This document shows positions 6,290-9,817 of a DNA stretch of 9,817 nt, piece after piece. How positions within the stretch are numbered: position 1 is the stretch's first letter; each line of letters starts with the position of its first letter. The translations under genes and the position numbers were made by a program. The notes beneath the pieces are model-generated. The model saw only the letters and a program-made list of their open reading frames with translations. It was not told the DNA's origin and made no database searches. The stretch comes from an uncultured Rikenellaceae bacterium. GTDB lineage: Bacteria; Bacteroidota; Bacteroidia; Bacteroidales; Rikenellaceae. The stretch covers positions 1 through 9,817 of the forward strand of contig CASDWR010000061.1 of assembly GCA_949284665.1 (NCBI GenBank), written 5' to 3'.

Positions 6290-7483
6290 TCAATCCACTT
6301 CCAGATTAAGGTCAAACAATTCGTGCCAAGGCAATCCCTGTTCGCCGAGTTCGGCCATGAACGGATCAGGATCGAACTCTTCGACATTGTGTACTCCCGG
6401 TTTGCTCCACAACCCCTTGGCGAACATTGCCGCACCCAATGCAGCCGGAACTCCCGTGGTATAGCTGACTGCCTGCGTCCCGGTCTCCTTGTATGCCGCC
6501 TCATGGTCGCAATTGTTGTAAATATAATATGTTCGCTCCTTGCCGTCTTTCATGCCGCGAATCCGACAACCGATTGAAGTCTCCCCCGTATAATTGGCAC
6601 CCAACGACTTGGGATCGGGAAGTACCGCCTTGAGAAACTGTATCGGAACGATTTCCACCCCGTTGTATACGATCGGATCGATCCGGGCCATCCCGATATT
6701 CTGGATCACACGCAAATGTGTCAAGTATTCCTGGCCAAACGTCATCCAGAAACGGGCACGCCGAATAGTCGGAAAATTGAGTACCAACGATTCCAACTCC
6801 TCATGGTAAATCAAATAGGATTCACGTTCGCCGATACCGGGATAGGTCAACGGCCGATGGATCGCATGAGGTTCGGTAACCACCCACTCTCCGTTTTCCC
6901 AATATTTCCCTTTCTGTGTTACCTCGCGAATATTGATTTCCGGATTGAAATTGGTCGCAAAAGCCATCCCATGATTACCGGCATTGCAATCGACGATATC
7001 GAGATAACGAATCTCGTCGAAATGGTGTTTGGCCGCATACGCCACGAAAATAGCCGAAACTCCCGGATCAAATCCACACCCCAGAATAGCCGTCAAACCG
7101 GCCTTCTCAAAACGGTCGCGATACGCCCACTGCCATGAATATTCGAAATGTGCCTCCTCCTTCGGCTCGTAATTGGCCGTATCGAGGTAATTGACACCAC
7201 ATTCAAGACAAGCGTCCATAATGGTCAGATCCTGGTAGGGCAACGCCACATTGATCACGATATCGGGTTTGAACGACCGCATCAATTCACACAACTGAGG
7301 TACGCTGTCCGCATCTACCTGCGCCGTCCTGATCCGACCGCCGCCAACCGCAGCGGCAATCTCATCGCATTTGCTCTTCGTGCGACTGGCCAGCATAATG
7401 TCCGTAAACAACAAATTGGCCGCCACCTTATGTGCCACAACGGTCCCTACGCCGCCGGCTCCGATGATAAGAACTCTACACAT
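6290..7483 (-). CDS. Carboxy(nor)spermidine dehydrogenase (saccharopine dehydrogenase family)
   Basis: Reductively condenses putrescine (or diaminopropane) with L-aspartate-4-semialdehyde, using NADPH, to give carboxyspermidine (or carboxynorspermidine), the substrate of NspC. The 397-residue length is typical. The N-terminus carries a Rossmann nucleotide-binding loop GAGGVG (8-13), followed by LASRT (31-35), a position that often selects NADP through its Arg. INVALPYQD (77-85), DTANYEP (101-107) and GCGFDPGV (135-142) are family signatures, and the middle section DIVDCNAGNHG (162-172) fits Bacteroidota carboxyspermidine dehydrogenases. These are often annotated simply as saccharopine dehydrogenase, but lysine metabolism is less likely with nspC close by on the same strand. 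The ATG at 7483 has no Shine-Dalgarno sequence. It has its own promoter candidate and terminator, so it is transcribed separately from nspC, about 1.6 kb away. Confidence 0.9.
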   Translation of the reverse strand: MCRVLIIGAGGVGTVVAHKVAANLLFTDIMLASRTKSKCDEIAAAVGGGRIRTAQVDADSVPQLCELMRSFKPDIVINVALPYQDLTIMDACLECGVNYLDTANYEPKEEAHFEYSWQWAYRDRFEKAGLTAILGCGFDPGVSAIFVAYAAKHHFDEIRYLDIVDCNAGNHGMAFATNFNPEINIREVTQKGKYWENGEWVVTEPHAIHRPLTYPGIGERESYLIYHEELESLVLNFPTIRRARFWMTFGQEYLTHLRVIQNIGMARIDPIVYNGVEIVPIQFLKAVLPDPKSLGANYTGETSIGCRIRGMKDGKERTYYIYNNCDHEAAYKETGTQAVSYTTGVPAALGAAMFAKGLWSKPGVHNVEEFDPDPFMAELGEQGLPWHELFDLNLEVD

Positions 7484-7531
7484 TTTTCCTGTACTCTATG
7501 TTGATGGTATACTTTCGTCCGACTCGGATTG

Positions 7532-7539
7532 CAAAAGTA
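7532..7539 (-). promoter_or_regulatory. -7 box candidate for the dehydrogenase gene
   Basis: TACTTTTG on the minus strand fits TAnnTTTG fully and is identical to the -7 box before the cysteate synthase. The expected -33 position holds CATG (7564-7561), a poor match. The start would be near 7525, with a leader of about 42 nt. Confidence 0.45.
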
Positions 7540-7688
7540 ACTATTTTTTCCGATTTCCAGCATGTATCACCCCCCTAACAACAAATCTGCGCCGACATGT
7601 ATCCAGCCATTCCTCTCTTCTCACCACTCCGAAACACGATCCGTGGTATCGATCATGAATCAAACTGCAAGGAAAATTTTCATTTCTC

Positions 7689-7719
7689 TTTGTCAAAAGA
7701 AAAAAACTCTTTATATTTG
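7689..7719 (+). promoter_or_regulatory. Promoter of tRNA-Lys
   Basis: TTTG (7689-7692), a 19-nt spacer and TATATTTG (7712-7719) match the Bacteroidota -33/-7 consensus perfectly. Transcription should start near 7726, about 18 nt before the mature tRNA 5' end. The stretch upstream (7561-7680) shows no gene. Confidence 0.8.
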
Positions 7720-7743
7720 CACCGCTTTTTCAACAAAAGTGTT

Positions 7744-7816
7744 GATTCAGTAGCTCAGTAGGTAGAGCACATCCCTTTTAAGGATGGGGTCCTGGGTTCG
7801 AACCCCAGCTGGATCA
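7744..7816 (+). tRNA. tRNA-Lys (anticodon UUU)
   Basis: A complete cloverleaf can be drawn. The acceptor stem pairs GATTCAG (7744-7750) with CTGGATC (7809-7815), with one G-T wobble. The D arm is GCTC/GAGC (7753-7756, 7765-7768). The anticodon stem is CATCC/GGATG (7770-7774, 7782-7786) with loop CTTTTAA, so the anticodon is TTT at 7777-7779. A 5-nt variable loop is followed by T stem CTGGG/CCCAG around TTCGAAC (7797-7803). The discriminator is A7816. The next bases are CTTC, so the 3' CCA is not encoded and must be added after transcription. It reads AAA and AAG codons. Confidence 0.97.
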
Positions 7817-7840
7817 CTTCCTTCTCACAGCAGGAACAAA

Positions 7841-7873
7841 AAACTCTGATAACTATCAGAGTTTTTTTGTTTT
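7841..7873 (+). terminator. Intrinsic terminator of tRNA-Lys
   Basis: AAACTCTGAT (7841-7850) pairs with ATCAGAGTTT (7855-7864) around an AACT loop, followed by further Ts broken by one G. It begins 24 nt after the tRNA 3' end, so the tRNA is a single-gene transcript. Confidence 0.88.
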
Positions 7874-7964
7874 CAACCATCTCCCACACAGTGCATATTC
7901 GAGTTTCGGCTCAGGCAAGGCCGAAGAGTCCCGACTTCTTGAAACAACGAATCGACCCTGACAG

Positions 7965-7990
7965 GAAAATTCCGATATACGCATATCGGA
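7965..7990 (-). terminator. Probable terminator of the Sel1-repeat gene
   Basis: On the minus strand TCCGATAT (7990-7983) and ATATCGGA (7978-7971) form a perfect 8-bp stem with a GCGT loop, followed by ATTTTCC. It lies 37 nt past the stop codon of the Sel1 gene. The T-tract is short, so termination may be partial. Confidence 0.55.
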
Positions 7991-8027
7991 CAATCCAAAA
8001 TCGACCCGTCGGCCCAACCGGATTCAT

Positions 8028-9782
8028 CTATTCCGAATCCAGTAAGCCCTTGATAAACGCCCCTCTTATCCCCAAATCCTCACCCGTAGACTGAGCCTTT
8101 GCAAACCATGCTTTCGCCTGTTGTATATCCTTGGCAACCACCTCATTACCGAAGACATAAAACGATGCCATACTGAGCATTGCTTCCGGATCGCCATATT
8201 GCGCACCGAGCGACACCCACCGTAACGCCTCGGCATCGTCCTTCTCAACTCCGTTTCCGTAATAATAGCACATCCCCAAAGAGTTGCATGCTTCCGTACT
8301 GCCTGCATCGATCGCCCTCCGGTAAAAACCCAGGGCTTTATTATAGTCATTTTCCGTATCCCACCACTCGTATTCATAAATCTGGCCCAACATGAATAAC
8401 GCCTTCGGATTGCCGGCCTCGGCAGACTCACTGAGCCAGAAACGGGCAACGTCATAATGCGGAGAATCGATCCATACTCCCTCGTCGTCGGCATAAATAA
8501 AAGCAAGATTGTTTTGAGCCAATGTGTTACCGTGTATCGCTGCCGCCAATAAATAATGCAACGACTGCAGATATTGCTGACGCGACTGCCCTCCATTTAA
8601 AGCAAACAACGCATAATTTACCATAGCCGTTTTGTTATCATCAGCAGCCGCTTCGGCACACCATTTCAAAGCCTCATCGTAACGCCCCATCTCATCGTAT
8701 ATAATGGACAGGTTGCTTTTCGCTTCAGGAATGCCCTGCGCCGCCGCTTTCAAATAATACGTTTCAGCCTTTGCATAATCGACCCCGACACCTGCTCCGT
8801 ATTGATAGCAATAGCCCATCCGGAACAAAGCCTCTCCTTCATTTACCTCGGCTGCAGGAAGAATCCATCGCAACATTCCTGCATAATCCTCCATGTTGAA
8901 ATAGACATTCCCAATATAGGTAAACATGTGAGGGAAACCAGTGCTCCGTGCGAAACGTTCACACCAATACAACTTGCTCGACAAATCAGTGAACCCCTCA
9001 TAACCATGAATATACATATACGCAATCTGTTCCTCGGCCTTGGTCATCCCCATATCGGCGGCTCGCTTGAAATTCACATAAGCCCCCGTATAGTCTCCGG
9101 ATGTAAGACAGTCCACCCCTTTATTATAGACCGTTGCCATTTGATTGGTAATCGTAATCTTTTTATGTTGCACCTGGAAATCATTCAACTTACTCTGATT
9201 CTTATTCCTAAGCCTCCCAATTTCTTCTCGGCATCGTTCGACCCCCTTACTGTCTCCGGCCTTTTGATAAAAAATCCGGGCCGCATCGCATGCACCCCAT
9301 GTACCGATGGAATAGTAACAATTTCCGAGTTGGCGCAAGACCTCTTTCGAATCGGGTGTACGTGCCAAGGCCAAAGCGTAACACCCGATTGCCTTCAAAT
9401 AGTTACGTTCCGTCCCATTACCGGAATAATAACAAAGGCCAAGGTTTTCCGTCGCCGTTTGGGACCCCCCTGCCGCCGCCTTCTCAAACCATCGGAAAGC
9501 CTGCTCATACTCGTGCGACGGGGTGAACTCTCCATTATAGAGGAGTGCCCCGAGGGTATTCTGTGCAGAGGCATTACCCATCCACGCAGCCCGGTTGTAC
9601 CAATAGACAGCCGAAAGAATTTCGGCGTATTCTTTGGCCCGCATGTAGTAGGTCCTCCCCTGTAATATACTGTCGGCAGGGCTCATCTCCTCGTACATGG
9701 ATCGTAATACCGCTGCCAACTGTTGGCGGCGCAACTTCAGGGTATCGTCGAACATCCGGTAGGTTTCGGCTCGCGATGCCAT
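8028..9782 (-). CDS. Sel1-like (TPR-type) repeat protein, N-terminus uncertain
   Basis: A 584-residue protein built largely of Sel1-like helical repeats, which act as protein-protein interaction scaffolds; its partner and process are unknown. Recognisable repeats lie near 70-140 (ALLYNGEF, LGLCYYSGNG), 230-260, 315-350 (MGYCYQYGAG), 352-385, 420-455, 458-492 and 494-545 (LGMCYYYGNG). Between about 175 and 215 the repeats give way to a charged, Lys/Arg/Glu-rich stretch that could be a linker or short coiled coil, splitting the solenoid into two blocks. No signal peptide or membrane helix follows the chosen ATG, so it would be cytoplasmic. However, the frame stays open upstream of that ATG to the window edge (at least 11 more codons), with no stop and no promoter seen, so a start outside the window is possible. 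The only weak support for the ATG is AGGA just upstream. The gene stands alone here. Confidence 0.85.
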   Translation of the reverse strand: MASRAETYRMFDDTLKLRRQQLAAVLRSMYEEMSPADSILQGRTYYMRAKEYAEILSAVYWYNRAAWMGNASAQNTLGALLYNGEFTPSHEYEQAFRWFEKAAAGGSQTATENLGLCYYSGNGTERNYLKAIGCYALALARTPDSKEVLRQLGNCYYSIGTWGACDAARIFYQKAGDSKGVERCREEIGRLRNKNQSKLNDFQVQHKKITITNQMATVYNKGVDCLTSGDYTGAYVNFKRAADMGMTKAEEQIAYMYIHGYEGFTDLSSKLYWCERFARSTGFPHMFTYIGNVYFNMEDYAGMLRWILPAAEVNEGEALFRMGYCYQYGAGVGVDYAKAETYYLKAAAQGIPEAKSNLSIIYDEMGRYDEALKWCAEAAADDNKTAMVNYALFALNGGQSRQQYLQSLHYLLAAAIHGNTLAQNNLAFIYADDEGVWIDSPHYDVARFWLSESAEAGNPKALFMLGQIYEYEWWDTENDYNKALGFYRRAIDAGSTEACNSLGMCYYYGNGVEKDDAEALRWVSLGAQYGDPEAMLSMASFYVFGNEVVAKDIQQAKAWFAKAQSTGEDLGIRGAFIKGLLDSE

Positions 9783-9817
9783 GATCCTGTTACATAATTT
9801 GTACGTGATCTTTTCCT

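Noticed and set aside
5925..6464. Plus-strand open frame (179 codons) through the spacer and into the dehydrogenase 3' end
   Set aside because: Low-complexity Ser/Pro/Thr/Asn-rich translation, no motif, no promoter, and it reads across a clear minus-strand terminator.
8802..9665. Long plus-strand open frame (287 codons) antisense to the Sel1 gene
   Set aside because: No recognisable domain; its composition mirrors the antisense strand of a well-supported repeat protein, so it is a coding shadow.
1..9817. CRISPR array, insertion sequence, phage or defence module
   Set aside because: No regularly spaced repeats, no transposase or integrase coding sequence and no terminal inverted repeats were seen; the genes are mainly metabolic and housekeeping.

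Overview
The window looks like chromosomal DNA from a member of the Bacteroidota, most likely a gut Bacteroidales. Promoter candidates follow the phylum pattern (TTTG-like -33 box, 19-21 nt spacer, TAnnTTTG -7 box), most starts lack a Shine-Dalgarno sequence, and the gene set fits: a Bacteroidota-type GlmM, the carboxyspermidine route to spermidine, and a DUF2089/membrane-protein pair. The cysteate synthase-like gene suggests a sulfonolipid maker such as Alistipes/Rikenellaceae or Odoribacter. That genus-level guess is inference only.

Layout. Positions 1-960 (-) hold the N-terminal 320 codons of glmM, cut by the window edge. A short intergenic region separates it from a divergent uridine phosphorylase-type gene (1049-1930, +). 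That gene converges on a cysteate synthase (2111-3400, -), with a GC-rich hairpin between them that could terminate both strands. Upstream on the minus strand lie nspC (3570-4700), a five-helix membrane protein (4771-5415) and a small zinc-ribbon/HTH DUF2089 protein (5514-5807). After a gene-free stretch (5808-6289) comes carboxy(nor)spermidine dehydrogenase (6290-7483, -). A tRNA-Lys(UUU) with its own promoter and terminator follows (7744-7816, +). A Sel1-repeat protein (8028-9782, -) closes the window; its reading frame stays open to the window edge.

How the genes work together. The dehydrogenase and NspC catalyse consecutive steps: reductive condensation of a diamine with aspartate semialdehyde, then decarboxylation to spermidine. 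They sit in one minus-strand cluster but are interrupted by the DUF2089/membrane pair, which may be a regulator and its membrane partner. The cysteate synthase sits at the downstream end of the same strand with its own promoter candidate; its product is the amino-acid precursor of capnine-type sulfonolipids. GlmM feeds cell-wall and LPS precursor synthesis, and the phosphorylase serves pyrimidine nucleoside salvage.

I found no insertion sequence, CRISPR array, phage gene or defence system. The points of greatest interest are the cysteate synthase, the split spermidine pathway and the uncharacterised DUF2089/membrane pair.
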